A DNA stretch of 39,426 bases from an uncultured Collinsella sp. Its GTDB lineage: Bacteria; Actinomycetota; Coriobacteriia; Coriobacteriales; Coriobacteriaceae. The notes under the pieces are model-generated. The model did no database searches and was not told the DNA's origin. It saw nothing but the letters and a program-made list of their open reading frames with translations. This document shows, piece by piece, positions 28,389 to 37,219 of the stretch. Both the position numbers and the translations under genes were made by a program. Location of the stretch: positions 1 to 39,426 of the forward strand of contig CAUGTZ010000023.1 in assembly GCA_959602645.1 (NCBI GenBank). The letters run 5' to 3'. Numbering within the stretch: position 1 is the stretch's first letter; each line of letters begins with the position of its first letter.

Positions 28389-28772
28389 ATGCCCCTCGAG
28401 AAGCCCGCCGCGGTCGCCGGCGACCCCGTGAAGAGCGCCAAGTGGGACGAGCTCACCGCCGGCCGCTCGTTCACCCAGGCCGACGCGCCGACGCTCGCGC
28501 TGCTGTGCCAGTGGTACAAGATCGTCGAGCTCGCCCAGGACGAGCTCGACAGCTTCGGCGAGCAGACCGCCTACCAGAACGACATGGGGGACCTGAAGTC
28601 CTTCCCGCAGATAGCGACCCTGAAGACCGCGTCGGCGGAGATCAGGCAGCTCAACAAGCAGCTCGGCATAACCGACGGCCACGAGGGGGCGCCAGATGTC
28701 CGGAACGTCCAGACCAAGCTCTTCTCGATCGCCGAGCGCCACGAGGCGCGGAAGGCAAGAGCCGCGGTATAG
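28389..28772 (+). CDS. Terminase small subunit, P27-like
   Basis: A 127-residue DNA-recognition subunit of the packaging motor. The helical pattern KWDELTAGRSFTQADAPTLA, LCQWYKIVELAQDELDSFG and a closing LNKQLGITDG segment is that of P27-family small terminases. The ATG at 28389 follows GGAGGTGGCGG; longer in-frame starts run through the terminator. It is followed by terL with a 77-base overlap, as is common in this family. Confidence 0.85.
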   Translation: MPLEKPAAVAGDPVKSAKWDELTAGRSFTQADAPTLALLCQWYKIVELAQDELDSFGEQTAYQNDMGDLKSFPQIATLKTASAEIRQLNKQLGITDGHEGAPDVRNVQTKLFSIAERHEARKARAAV

Positions 28773-30207
28773 GGTCGCCGTGGGCGAGGTCGCCTACTCC
28801 GAGGGCGAGGACGCCGCCGAGCTGGGCGGGGACCTGGGCATGGAGCCCATCGAGTGGCAGTCGCTCGTGCTGTCCGACTGGTGCGCGTGCGACGCCGAGG
28901 GCCGCCCCGCCTACGTCACGTGCGGCCTGGACGTGCCCCGCCAGAACGGCAAGAACGCCGTCATCGAGATATACGAGGTGTTCCGCCTGGCGGTCTGCGG
29001 CTGGCACATCCTCCATACCGCGCACCGCGTGAAGACAGCCAAGAAGGCGTTCAACCGACTCGTCCGCTACTTCACGGACAAGGATCACCCCGAGCTCTCG
29101 TGCCTCGTCGAGAGGATCCGCCGCACGAACGGCGAGGAGGCCATCTACCTCACCAACGGCGGCTCCATCGAGTTCTCGGCGCGCACCAACGGAAGCGCGC
29201 GAGGCTTCGATGACATCCAGCTCGTCGTGTTCGACGAGGCGCAGGAGCTCACCGACTCCCAGTACGACGCCATCATGTACACGCTCGCCGCGTCCGCGAC
29301 CGGCGAGCGCCAGATCATATACACGGGCACGCCGCCCAACGAGGACTGCCCCGGCACCGTGTTCGCGCGCACGCGCGCGGCAATCCTCGCCGGCGACATC
29401 CCGAACACCGAGTGGTGCTCCTGGGCGACCGACGAGTGCCCGCGCCAGGACGCCACGTTCGACGACGTGGTGGACCTCATCTACGAATCGAACCCGAGCA
29501 TGGGCATCATCCTGTCGCTCGACTTCACCCGCACGGAGTTCGCCGGCGGCTCGATCACCGGCTTCGCCCACGAGCGCCTGGGCTGGTTCAGCCCGGCCGC
29601 CATGCTCACGAGGGCCATCCCGCGGGAATCGTGGGGCGCCGCCCTCATCGACGCCATCGGCGACCGGTACCGCGGCAAGAAGGCCTTCGGGGTGAAGTTC
29701 TCGAGGGACGGGTCGACCTACGCGCTGTCGGGCTGCAAGCTCGGCCAGCGGGCGCTCAAGGGCAAGGCCGCCGTCGAGCTCATCAGGATCGGAACGACGG
29801 CGGGCGGCGCGCGCGAGCTCGCCGAGTGGCTCTACGACCGCCGCGCGACCGCGTCGGTCGTCGTCATCGACGGCATGTCGGGCGCCGACGCGCTCATCGA
29901 CCGCCTCGCCGAGATGAAGCCGCCGCGCGGCTACGTCGTGAGGCCGCAGACGCGCGACGTGGTCGCCGCCGCGGTCGGCTTCGTGGACGCGCTCAACGAC
30001 GGCACGCTCGCGCACACCTACGACCCGACCCTCGAGGAGTCGGCGAGGAAGTGCGTACGCAGGAAGATCGGGTCCAGGGGAGGGTGGGGCTTCGGCTCAC
30101 CCGAGGACGCGACCGTGTCGCCCGAGCCGCTCGAATCATGCTCGCTCGCGCTGTGGGGCGCGAGGACCACCAAGCGCAACCCGCGCAGGAAGCAGAGGAC
30201 ACTGTGA
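28696..30207 (+). CDS. Terminase large subunit
   Basis: A 503-residue ATPase and nuclease that translocates and cuts phage DNA at the portal. The Walker A-like loop is VPRQNGKNA with K86, the coupling region is HTAHRVKTAKKAF, and Walker B is LVVFDEAQE with D180-E181. The nuclease half holds DGMSGADALIDRL and RPQTRDVVAAAVGF. ATG at 28696 overlaps terS by 77 bases. RGRQEPRYR at 18-26 looks conserved for this family and argues for an upstream start over the GTG at 28780. Confidence 0.93.
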   Translation: MSGTSRPSSSRSPSATRRGRQEPRYRVAVGEVAYSEGEDAAELGGDLGMEPIEWQSLVLSDWCACDAEGRPAYVTCGLDVPRQNGKNAVIEIYEVFRLAVCGWHILHTAHRVKTAKKAFNRLVRYFTDKDHPELSCLVERIRRTNGEEAIYLTNGGSIEFSARTNGSARGFDDIQLVVFDEAQELTDSQYDAIMYTLAASATGERQIIYTGTPPNEDCPGTVFARTRAAILAGDIPNTEWCSWATDECPRQDATFDDVVDLIYESNPSMGIILSLDFTRTEFAGGSITGFAHERLGWFSPAAMLTRAIPRESWGAALIDAIGDRYRGKKAFGVKFSRDGSTYALSGCKLGQRALKGKAAVELIRIGTTAGGARELAEWLYDRRATASVVVIDGMSGADALIDRLAEMKPPRGYVVRPQTRDVVAAAVGFVDALNDGTLAHTYDPTLEESARKCVRRKIGSRGGWGFGSPEDATVSPEPLESCSLALWGARTTKRNPRRKQRTL

Positions 30208-31715
30208 TCCAGAGAATTGGGCGCGGGACCTCCGTCGAGACCCCGAACCTCGACGCCGTCCCCAAGCCGTACCGATCCGCTGTGGAGGACATGTTCGACA
30301 CCTGGGGCGACGTGTCGGCGCGAAACACCGTCCTCAAGCGCTACTACGAGATGAAGAACGGGATGAGGAGCCTCGGCATCTCCATCCCGCCCATGCTCGA
30401 GAAGGTCGACTGCGTCACCGGCTGGTGCGCCAAGGCCGTCAAGGCGCACTCCGTGCGCTCCGTCTTCGACGGCTTCGTCTTCGACGGCGCGGAGGACCAG
30501 GACCTCAAGCGCCTCGTGCGCAAGAATCGCCTGAGGTCGCTCTACCGGCAGGCGTGCTCGAGCGCCCTCACCTACGGCGTGTCGGCCATGACCGTCATGA
30601 AGGGCAGGCCGGGCCAGCCCGCGGCGATGGTGCGCGTGTTCAGCGCGAACCAGTTCTGCTGTCTATGGGACAAGGACGAGGGCCGCATCCGCTGCGGCGT
30701 CGTCCTGGCCGACGTCGACCGGTCGGGCAACGCCTCCCGCTACGTGTGCCACTTCCGGGACGCGGTGCTCACGCTGGTGCGCATCGGCTCGGGCGGCGGC
30801 CCCTACGAGTGGGACTGCGAGGTGGAGCCGAACCCCATGGGGCGGCCGCTCATGGAGGTGCTCACCTACGACCCCGACCCCGACCGCCCGCTCGGCCACT
30901 CGATGCTCACGCCCGAGGTCCGGGGCATCGTCGACAAGGCCATGCGCGACGTGCTGCGCATGGAGGTCGGCGCGGAGTTCTTCACGTTCCCGCAGCGATA
31001 CATCCTCGGCGCCAAGGACGACCTCTTCTCCATGAAGGACGGGGACGGGGACGAAGGCGAGGACGGGGGCGGCGGCGACAGCGTGCCGTCGCCCATAGCC
31101 AAGTTCAACGCATACGTCGGGTCGTTCCTCGCCATCACCAAGGACGAGGACGGCGACGTCCCGACCGTGGGGCAGTTCGCCGCCCCGACCGCCGACAACT
31201 TCACGCGCGTGTTCGAGAACGACGCGCAGCGGTTCTCCGGCGCGACCAACGTGCCGCTGGCGCAGCTGGGCGTGCTGTCGAACACCTACACGTCCTCGGA
31301 CGCCCTGGGCGCGGCGAACGATCCGCTCATCCTCGAGGTGGAGCAGATCAACGAGCACAACGCCGAGGCGCTCGAGACGATCGCGCAGATGATGATGGCG
31401 GTCAAGGACGACGTCCCGATAACCAGACTCACCGACGAGCAGTGCGCCGTCCAGGCGTGCTTCAAGGACCCCTCGATGCCCACCATCGCCGCGCGCGCCG
31501 ACGCCTGGACGAAGCTCGGCGCCGCGGACGAGAGCATGGTGGGCACCCGCGTCTACTACGAGGGCGTGGGCCTGTCCCAGCCGACCATCGACCGCCTGGA
31601 GCGCGAGAAGCAGCAGGGCGGCGCCATCGCGTCGCTCAACGCCATGGCCGACACGATGGCCATCGAGGCCGCGAAGGCCGCGGCCCTGCCGCCAGCCGGC
31701 GGTGAGGCGGAGTGA
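30204..31715 (+). CDS. Portal protein, SPP1 gp6-like
   Basis: A 503-residue portal subunit forming the dodecameric ring for DNA entry at one capsid vertex. Typical segments are DVSARNTVLKRYYEMKNGM, LIVTGW-like VDCVTGWCAKAV, VGAEFFTFPQRYILG, and the NVPLAQLGVLSN/TSSDAL region before a helical C-terminus. An acidic Gly/Asp-rich loop lies near residue 280. GTG start overlaps the terL stop (GTGA) after AGAGGA. The downstream gene overlaps by GTGA. Confidence 0.9.
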   Translation: MIQRIGRGTSVETPNLDAVPKPYRSAVEDMFDTWGDVSARNTVLKRYYEMKNGMRSLGISIPPMLEKVDCVTGWCAKAVKAHSVRSVFDGFVFDGAEDQDLKRLVRKNRLRSLYRQACSSALTYGVSAMTVMKGRPGQPAAMVRVFSANQFCCLWDKDEGRIRCGVVLADVDRSGNASRYVCHFRDAVLTLVRIGSGGGPYEWDCEVEPNPMGRPLMEVLTYDPDPDRPLGHSMLTPEVRGIVDKAMRDVLRMEVGAEFFTFPQRYILGAKDDLFSMKDGDGDEGEDGGGGDSVPSPIAKFNAYVGSFLAITKDEDGDVPTVGQFAAPTADNFTRVFENDAQRFSGATNVPLAQLGVLSNTYTSSDALGAANDPLILEVEQINEHNAEALETIAQMMMAVKDDVPITRLTDEQCAVQACFKDPSMPTIAARADAWTKLGAADESMVGTRVYYEGVGLSQPTIDRLEREKQQGGAIASLNAMADTMAIEAAKAAALPPAGGEAE

Positions 31716-32593
31716 TACCGCGCGAGGACTTCGACCGCTACGCCCGCGCGCTCGGCATCAACGCCGACCTGCTGCAGGCGGCGGTCGCGCAGGCGATAGA
31801 CGAGTGCGCGGGCCTCTACGGCGAGGAGCTCTACCGGGCGCTGGCGCGCACCTACGCCGCGCTCGTGGCCAAGTTCGGCTCATTCGCGGCCGCCGCGGCC
31901 GTCGAGTTCTACGCCGCAATGCGCTCGGGCGCCGGACCGGCGCAGGGATACGAGCCGCGTCAGTTCGACCCCGGACACGGCGGGCTCCTCGCGAGCGACG
32001 TCGACGAGGCGCTGCGGGCCTCCGCGCCCGCCGCGGCGCTCGCGGCGAGGGCCGTGCAGCGCGTCATGGGCTACGCGGACGCCACGATCCAGGGCAACGC
32101 GATGGCCGACCCGGCGTACCCGCGCTGGGCGCTGGTGCCGCACGCGGGCGCGTGCGACTGGTGCCGGATGATCGGCTCTCGCGGCTTCGTCTTCAAGAGC
32201 TCGGCGACAGCCGGCGCCGAGCGCCACCCGAGCTGCAGGTGCATACCGGTCGCCGACTTCTCCGGCAGCCCCGCGCTCGACGGCTACGACCCGGCGGCGC
32301 TCTACGACGAGTACCGCGCGAGGCACCCCGAATGGGGCTCCCGCCGCACGGGATCGCGCGGCCGCCGCAGGGGCGGCAAGGTAGTCGCCGCGTTCGTGGA
32401 CGGGAAGAGGTTCGGGAGCATCGGCGACATCCAGAGGTACATGGAGGGGGCGTCGTCCCCGGATGACCTCAAGGCCCGCATGGCCACCGCGAACAGGGCG
32501 GGGCTGGCCATGGGCTTCAAGCCCGGGAGCCCCTACGCCAAGTCGCTCGCGCAGACCGCAGCCAGCGTGAGCAAGAGGCTCTCGGCCAGGTGA
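31712..32593 (+). CDS. MuF-like minor head protein
   Basis: A 293-residue protein placed after portal as in many siphoviruses. The N-terminal part is helical. The centre has the MuF/VG15-type signature ACDWCRMIGSRGFVFKSS and RHPSCRCIPVADF, a Cys/His set that probably binds zinc. The C-terminal basic region (RRTGSRGRRRGGK) and a helix follow. GTG start with 4-base overlap. Such proteins sit inside or at the portal vertex and may be ejected with DNA. Confidence 0.82.
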   Translation: MIPREDFDRYARALGINADLLQAAVAQAIDECAGLYGEELYRALARTYAALVAKFGSFAAAAAVEFYAAMRSGAGPAQGYEPRQFDPGHGGLLASDVDEALRASAPAAALAARAVQRVMGYADATIQGNAMADPAYPRWALVPHAGACDWCRMIGSRGFVFKSSATAGAERHPSCRCIPVADFSGSPALDGYDPAALYDEYRARHPEWGSRRTGSRGRRRGGKVVAAFVDGKRFGSIGDIQRYMEGASSPDDLKARMATANRAGLAMGFKPGSPYAKSLAQTAASVSKRLSAR

Positions 32594-32777
32594 GGACGCC
32601 CCGTGGGAGGGCGGGCGCGACGCGCCATCAAGCGTCGCCGGCGAAGACACGCAACGCGCCGGCAGGAACACGAGGCCGCAGCCCGCACGGGAGGCGGCCT
32701 TTTCCATGCCAAAACACCGCCAGCGCCGCCGCATGGCGGCGCGAAGCGAGCCCCGCACGGGGCGGAAGGAGTGCAAG
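32594..32777 (+). other. Head-gene intergenic spacer with hairpins
   Basis: 184 bases with a terminator-like stem AGGCCGC/GCGGCCT followed by TTTTCC (32673-32704) and a second stem CGCCGC...GCGGCG near 32731-32752. In-frame GTG ORFs here lack convincing ribosome binding sites. It may lower readthrough so that scaffold and capsid are set independently. Confidence 0.6.
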
Positions 32778-33338
32778 ATGCCGACCCAGCAGAACACCGT
32801 CACCGAGACCAATCCCGTCGAGCCCCCGCAGCCGGCCGCGCCAGCGCAGCCCGGCGCCGGCCAGGAGCCCGGCGCGCCGCAGGAGCCGCCCGCGATCGAC
32901 TGGAAGGCCGAGGCCGAGCGATTCAAGAAGGAGTCCCGCAAGTGGGAGGCCCGGGCCAAGGAGAACAAGGGCAAGGCCGACCTGTGGGACGCGCAGGGCG
33001 CGCAGGCGCCCACCGTCGAGTCCCTCAACGACGAGCTCAACGACCTGAAGGGACGCCTCGCCGCGTCCGAGGCCGAGCGCGAGCGCGAGCGCACCCTGGC
33101 CCGCGTGTCGCAGGCCACCGGCGTGCCGGCCGCGCTCATCCACGGCGACGACGAGGAGTCGATGACGGCATCGGCCAAGGCCGTCGCCGACTTCGCCGAG
33201 TCGCGCCAGCCGGGCTACCCGCTCGACAAGGGCGGATCCGGCGGAGGCAAGAAAGTGAACAGGGAGTCCATCGAGTCCATCAAGGACCCCGCCAAGCGCA
33301 TCATGGCCCGCGCCGCGCACATGGACCTCTACAAGTAA
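32778..33338 (+). CDS. Capsid scaffold protein
   Basis: A 186-residue acidic helical protein just before the major capsid gene. Pro/Ala/Gln-rich N-terminus, then a coiled coil at about 50-120 (AEAERFKKESRKWEARAKEN; LNDELNDLKGRLAASEAERE) and a Gly-rich tail ending in AKRIMARAAHMDLYK. This is the scaffold (GP20/DUF4355-like) layout. ATG at 32778 has AAGGAG. It guides capsid assembly and is removed before DNA entry. Confidence 0.82.
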   Translation: MPTQQNTVTETNPVEPPQPAAPAQPGAGQEPGAPQEPPAIDWKAEAERFKKESRKWEARAKENKGKADLWDAQGAQAPTVESLNDELNDLKGRLAASEAERERERTLARVSQATGVPAALIHGDDEESMTASAKAVADFAESRQPGYPLDKGGSGGGKKVNRESIESIKDPAKRIMARAAHMDLYK

Positions 33339-33351
33339 GAAAGGGGCAAAC

Positions 33352-34290
33352 ATGCCCGTACCCGCAAACATCTCCGACTCCAAGGCCATCAACGCCTCGA
33401 TGGACCAGGAGTTCATCCGCAACTTCGAGGGCGACCTCGACCGCCTGCTCGAGGTCCTCCGCATCTTCGGCGCCGAGACCATCGCCGCCGGCACCACGCT
33501 CAAGATGCTCAAGGTGACCGGCGAGCTCAACAACTCCAAGACCGCCGGCTCCAAGGAGTCCGCCACCGGCGATACCGCAGTCCAGCTGGGATCCAGCTCG
33601 GGCACGTCCTACGTCGAGGGCGACGAGGTCGCGCTGTCCAAGTTCACCGCCACCTACGAGCCCGTGGGCGAGGCCGAGGCCTTCCCGTACCGCCGCATGA
33701 CCACGCACAAGGCGATCCAGCAGTCCGGCTACGTCAACGCCGTGCTCAAGACCGACAGGCACATGGCCTCGCTCGTGCGCCGCAGCATCGTCTCGCAGTT
33801 CTTCTCCTTCCTGCTCAAGGGAACGGGCACGGCGACCGGCAAGGGCCTGCAGGCATGCGCCGCGGCCGTCGACGCCAAGCTCGGCAACACCCTCGAGACC
33901 AACGGCGACGCCGCCGAGCGCGTCGTCCACTTCATCAACCGAGACGACGCCGCCGACTACCTCGGCGCCGCGACCATCACCGACCAGAACCTGTTCGGCC
34001 TCACCTACCTCGAGAACTTCCTGGGCCTCTCGGGCGTCTTCCTGACCAACCAGGTCGCCAAGGGAACCATGATCGCCACCCCCGCCGACAACATCCGCAT
34101 CTTCGGCGTGGACTTCGGCGAGCTTGCGACCTCGGGCCTCACGTACACGGTCTCCGACTCCGGCCTGATCGGCGTCGCGCACACCCCGGCGTACGACCAC
34201 GTGTCCGTCGAGACCAACGTGCTCGCCGGCGCGACGTTCTTCCCCGAGGTGAAGGACTACATCGTGAAGGGAACCATCACGACCAAGTAA
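33352..34290 (+). CDS. Major capsid protein
   Basis: A 312-residue HK97-fold shell protein by position and character. Segments include DRLLEVLRIFGAETIAAGTT, VALSKFTATYEPVGEAEAF, KTDRHMASLVRRSIVSQFF, and a C-terminal FPEVKDYIVKGTI. AAAGGGGC upstream; strong codon bias toward C-ending codons fits high expression. There is no fused protease, so maturation would rely on scaffold alone or a protein not seen here. Confidence 0.88.
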   Translation: MPVPANISDSKAINASMDQEFIRNFEGDLDRLLEVLRIFGAETIAAGTTLKMLKVTGELNNSKTAGSKESATGDTAVQLGSSSGTSYVEGDEVALSKFTATYEPVGEAEAFPYRRMTTHKAIQQSGYVNAVLKTDRHMASLVRRSIVSQFFSFLLKGTGTATGKGLQACAAAVDAKLGNTLETNGDAAERVVHFINRDDAADYLGAATITDQNLFGLTYLENFLGLSGVFLTNQVAKGTMIATPADNIRIFGVDFGELATSGLTYTVSDSGLIGVAHTPAYDHVSVETNVLAGATFFPEVKDYIVKGTITTK

Positions 34291-34300
34291 GGAGGCCACC

Positions 34301-34720
34301 GTGGACGAATACTCGTTCGCGACGGTCGACGAGTACCGCATCGACACCGGAGACGCGGCGACCCCCGACGAGCGCGTCGCCGCCGAGCTGTCGCGGCAGA
34401 GCGCGAAGCTCCGCGCGACGCTCGGCATCGGCCGGGCGCGCACCCTGGCGGGGGACGCTGCGGCGCTGGCGCGGGACCTCGTGACCGACGCGGCCCGCAA
34501 GAAGCTCGTGCAGCCGGCCTGCGCGCCCATGGGCGTGGAGGACCTCACCGGCGTATCGCAGTCGAGCTTCACGGCCAACGGGTTCCAGGGGAGCTTCACA
34601 TTCCAGAACCCGAGCGGCACGGCCTACTTCGACCGCTCGACGCTCACCGCGCTCAAGAGGCTGCTCGGGCGCGGCCAGCGCATCGGCACCGTGTGCCCGA
34701 GCTACGGGGGCAGGCCGTGA
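34301..34720 (+). CDS. Head-tail connector (adaptor) protein
   Basis: A 139-residue protein in the first slot after major capsid. N-terminal part is the DEYRIDTGD-type helical connector pattern; a conserved C-terminal segment has SFTANGFQGSFTFQNPSG and LLGRGQRIGTVCPSY, usual for the Gp15/Gp19-type adaptors. GTG start after AAGGAGGCC. TGATG overlap with the next gene. Confidence 0.75.
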   Translation: MDEYSFATVDEYRIDTGDAATPDERVAAELSRQSAKLRATLGIGRARTLAGDAAALARDLVTDAARKKLVQPACAPMGVEDLTGVSQSSFTANGFQGSFTFQNPSGTAYFDRSTLTALKRLLGRGQRIGTVCPSYGGRP

Positions 34721-35070
34721 TGGGCGAGGAGGTGACGGTGCTGTCGAGCAGGGAGACGGGCAGGGACGCCATGGGAGAGCCCACCGTCGAGTGGGAGCCC
34801 ACCGTCGTCCCGGGGTGCCTCGTGCGGCCCCTGGCCGGCTCGGACGCGGGGGACGCCGTCCGGCCGGAAGGCATCGTGGCGAGCTACTCCATCGCGTTCC
34901 CCAAGACGTACGCGGGGCCGCCGCTGGCGCGCTGCCGCATCGCCCTGACGGGGCGCGGCATGCCCGCAGACCCCGACACCGCGCTGCTGGTGGTCGGTTC
35001 CCCCGACATCACCAACCCCTGCCCCACGGCGTGGAACATGACGGCGACGGCGGGGAGGGCCCATGGCTGA
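34720..35070 (+). CDS. Head-closure (head-tail joining) protein
   Basis: A 116-residue beta-rich protein starting at ATG 34720 (or the GTG one codon earlier). EWEPTVVPGCLVRP, IAFPKTYAGPPLARCRIALT and LLVVGSPDITNPCPTAWN give the stopper-like beta layout that follows adaptors. It overlaps the next gene by 8 bases. Assigned mainly by order. Confidence 0.7.
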   Translation: MGEEVTVLSSRETGRDAMGEPTVEWEPTVVPGCLVRPLAGSDAGDAVRPEGIVASYSIAFPKTYAGPPLARCRIALTGRGMPADPDTALLVVGSPDITNPCPTAWNMTATAGRAHG

Positions 35071-35386
35071 CAAGATCAAGTTCGGGCGCTTCGTCCACAG
35101 CGACGCGGGCGTCATCGCCGTCACGAAGGGCGCGGGCGTCCGCGCCTGGGTGGCGATCGAGACCGCCCGCCTCACGGCGAGGGCCAACGCCGAGGCCGCA
35201 TCGCACCACGTGCCGTCCGGCTACCGCAAGTCGCTCGAGAAGCTCCATCCCGGGGCCTTCGACGGCGCCCCCTACGTGGGCGTCGTCAAGTCGGGCTCCT
35301 GCGACACCCTCGGCGTCGTGCGTGTCGCGACCCCGGCCGGCGCATTCGACCAGAACCGCAACCACACCCTCGACCACCTGCTCTGA
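35063..35386 (+). CDS. Tail-joining protein, HK97 gp10-like
   Basis: A 107-residue protein in the gp10/minor-structural slot. MADKIKFGRFVHSDAGVI, VAIETARLTARANAEA and NRNHTLDHLL fit the helical-then-beta layout of these proteins loosely. The start overlaps the closure gene. Call rests on order and size. Confidence 0.62.
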   Translation: MADKIKFGRFVHSDAGVIAVTKGAGVRAWVAIETARLTARANAEAASHHVPSGYRKSLEKLHPGAFDGAPYVGVVKSGSCDTLGVVRVATPAGAFDQNRNHTLDHLL

Positions 35387-35395
35387 GGAGGAAAC

Positions 35396-35764
35396 GTGCC
35401 GAGACTCAACGTGATGGGCGAGCTCAGGGCGATCCTCGAGTCCGCCCTGGGCGGCGTGCCCGTGAGGGTCGACGTGCCCGGGGAGCGACCGGGGACCGTC
35501 GCCGTGGTCCGCCGGTGCGGGGGCGCGCGGCAGGACGCGCTCGTGGACTCGCCGCAGGTGGAGGTGCTCATGTGGGCGCCCACCGAGGCCGAGGCCGAGG
35601 ATCTCGCCGAGCGCGTGGGCGACGCCATGTCGCGCCTGCCGTTCGAGCGGGGCTTCTGCGCCTGCGAGGAGCTCGAGATGCGGACCGACTACGACTACCT
35701 CGCCCGGTCCCCGCGCTGGTACGCGCTGTACCGACTGAAGACATACCAACCGAAAGAAGGATAA
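35396..35764 (+). CDS. Tail terminator / tail completion protein
   Basis: A 122-residue protein (GTG start after GAGGAAAC) with the usual opening helix LRAILESALGGVPVRVDVPG, a central strand pair (VEVLMWAPTEAEAEDLAERV) and an aromatic end YDYLARSPRWYALYRL. This is the DUF3168/gp17-like pattern of proteins that cap the tail tube. It ends one base before the major tail gene starts. Confidence 0.75.
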   Translation: MPRLNVMGELRAILESALGGVPVRVDVPGERPGTVAVVRRCGGARQDALVDSPQVEVLMWAPTEAEAEDLAERVGDAMSRLPFERGFCACEELEMRTDYDYLARSPRWYALYRLKTYQPKEG

Positions 35765-36397
35765 ATGGCATCCAACAACGAAGAGGCCAAGATCGCCCTC
35801 GCGGCAGAGGACGCGGTCCCCGAGGCCGATATCGACCCCTCGCTCGTAACCACCGGCTCACCCGTCGAGGGCGGCTGCGTGTACACGAGCTTCAAGGCGG
35901 GTGCGGCGCTGCCCACCGACGCCGTGGCCAAGATCTCCACGCTCACCGACCTCGTGTCGCTGGGCGACCTCTCCACGGACGGCTTCACGGCCTCCAAGAG
36001 CATCACGGTCAACGAGTTCCAGGGCTGGCACCAGTCCATCGTGCTCACCAAGGTCTCCGGCGAGAAACACCAGTACAAGATGGTCTTCATCGAGTCCGTC
36101 CGCTCCTCCGTCGCCAAGCTGCGCTACGGCGCCGACAACGTCGAGACCTACGAGGACGGAACCTTCAAGCAGATCAAGGCCGTCGCCAACTCCGACGTGC
36201 GCGTCCCGCTCGTCATCGACGAGCTCGAGGACACGGGGTACCTGCGCCGCACCGTCATCCCCCGCGTCTCCATCGACTCCTGCGACGACGTCGAGCACAA
36301 GCCCGGCGGCCTGGTCCAGTACGGCTTCACCTTCACGGTCCTCAAGACCGCCGACAAACCGCTGTTCACGATCTACCGCGCAAAGCCCGCCGCGTAG
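35765..36397 (+). CDS. Major tail (tube) protein
   Basis: A 210-residue tube subunit: beta-rich with TLTDLVSLGDLSTDGFTASK, GEKHQYKMVFIESVRSSVAK, and a C-terminal GLVQYGFTFTVLKTADKPLF. Slot between tail terminator and the frameshifted chaperones is diagnostic. AAAGAAGGAT precedes the ATG. A strong hairpin follows at 36417. Confidence 0.85.
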   Translation: MASNNEEAKIALAAEDAVPEADIDPSLVTTGSPVEGGCVYTSFKAGAALPTDAVAKISTLTDLVSLGDLSTDGFTASKSITVNEFQGWHQSIVLTKVSGEKHQYKMVFIESVRSSVAKLRYGADNVETYEDGTFKQIKAVANSDVRVPLVIDELEDTGYLRRTVIPRVSIDSCDDVEHKPGGLVQYGFTFTVLKTADKPLFTIYRAKPAA

Positions 36398-36416
36398 GCA
36401 GGGCCGTAACGAGACA

Positions 36417-36446
36417 GCCGCCCCGGCCGCGCCGGGGCGGCCCTTT
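36417..36446 (+). terminator. Hairpin after the major tail gene
   Basis: An 11-bp perfect stem GCCGCCCCGGC (36417-36427) / GCCGGGGCGGC (36431-36441) with 3-base loop, then CCTTT. It probably stabilises the tail mRNA and gives partial termination before the less-needed chaperone and tape measure genes. Confidence 0.75.
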
Positions 36447-36461
36447 ACCTAGGAGGAAATG

Positions 36462-36851
36462 ATGAACAAGGACTACCTCGCAACGATGGACGAGGCCGAG
36501 CTCGAGGCGTACGCCAAGGTCCTCGGCTTCACGACCACCGCCGCACAGACGGCGGCGGACAAGGCGAAGCTCATCGAGCAGAAGCGAGGGCGCCGCGCCG
36601 AGCTGACCGTGCTCGGCATCGCCATGAGCATCCCCGTCAAGCGCGCGCACGACCGCCGCTTCATCGACGCCATGAACAAGGAGGACCGCACGACCGAGGA
36701 GCTCGACGGGGCGTTCCGCTTCCTGCTCGGCGACGAGCAGTACGCGAGCCTCATGGAGGCCGTGACCGAGGACGACGGCACTCAGGACGACGACGCGCTG
36801 GGCTACGCATACAACAAGCTGCTCTACTCGGCCGAACTAAAAAACTTCTAG
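36462..36851 (+). CDS. Tail assembly chaperone, short (gpG-like) form
   Basis: A 129-residue protein made in the zero frame. DYLATMDEAELEAYAKVLGF, AMSIPVKRAHDRRFIDAM and a tail ending ELKNF. The ATG at 36462 is chosen over the one 3 bases earlier because AGGAGGA is otherwise too close. Ends in CTAAAAAACTTCTAG, which holds the frameshift site. Chaperones of this type coat the tape measure protein before tube assembly. Confidence 0.8.
   Translation: MNKDYLATMDEAELEAYAKVLGFTTTAAQTAADKAKLIEQKRGRRAELTVLGIAMSIPVKRAHDRRFIDAMNKEDRTTEELDGAFRFLLGDEQYASLMEAVTEDDGTQDDDALGYAYNKLLYSAELKNF
36839..36845 (+). other. Programmed -1 frameshift site A_AAA_AAC
   Basis: The heptamer is in the right phase: zero-frame codons are CTA AAA AAC, six bases before the TAG. 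After a -1 slip the next codon is CTT at 36845 and the frame is open to 37219. This is the canonical arrangement for gpG/gpGT tail chaperones. Confidence 0.85.
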
Positions 36852-37219
36852 AGCTCGCCGACCTCGAGGAACGTCACCTGCCCCTGCTCAGGCACGACTT
36901 CAGGGCCTACTACGGCTGCTGCTACGACGAGGTCGGTGCCGCCGAGGCGTACGACCTCGTGAGGACGCTGCCCGACGGCTCGCTCACCGTGGCGGCCCTA
37001 CACCCGGAGCGCAGCTGGACGCAGGAGCGGCACTTGGCTGCGGACATCGTAGACAGCGTCTACGCGGCGGCGACCGCGCTGTGCGGCGGCAAGGCATCGG
37101 AAGCCCCGAGGGTGCCCCGCCCGAGGGACGTGGCGGCCGCCGGCGCCGCGGCAGAGCGCGCGGCGTCGGTTCGCGCCCGCATCGAGAACACCGAGTGGGT
37201 GGAGGTGACGGATGGCTGA
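36842..37219 (+). CDS. Frameshift extension of the tail chaperone (gpT-like)
   Basis: Translated only by -1 frameshift from the gene at 36462, giving a fusion of about 253 residues. It continues as LLELADLEERHLPLLRHDFR, then YYGCCYDEVGAAEAYDLV and a helical end ENTEWVEVTDG. It has no ribosome binding site or ATG at its 5' end; the GTG at 36959 lacks one too. It overlaps the tape measure start by 8 bases. In lambda the fusion form recruits tail tube subunits to the tape measure. Confidence 0.8.
   Translation, partial: KLLELADLEERHLPLLRHDFRAYYGCCYDEVGAAEAYDLVRTLPDGSLTVAALHPERSWTQERHLAADIVDSVYAAATALCGGKASEAPRVPRPRDVAAAGAAAERAASVRARIENTEWVEVTDG

Noticed and set aside
28651..30015. 454-residue minus-strand frame opposite terL
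   Set aside because: Shadow of terL: the sense strand has Walker motifs and operon overlaps, the antisense has neither ribosome binding site nor domain.
32603..33517. 304-residue plus-strand frame starting MGGRARRAIKRRRRR across the scaffold gene
   Set aside because: Out of frame with scaffold and capsid, which have clear products and ribosome binding sites; composition is that of a shifted high-GC frame.
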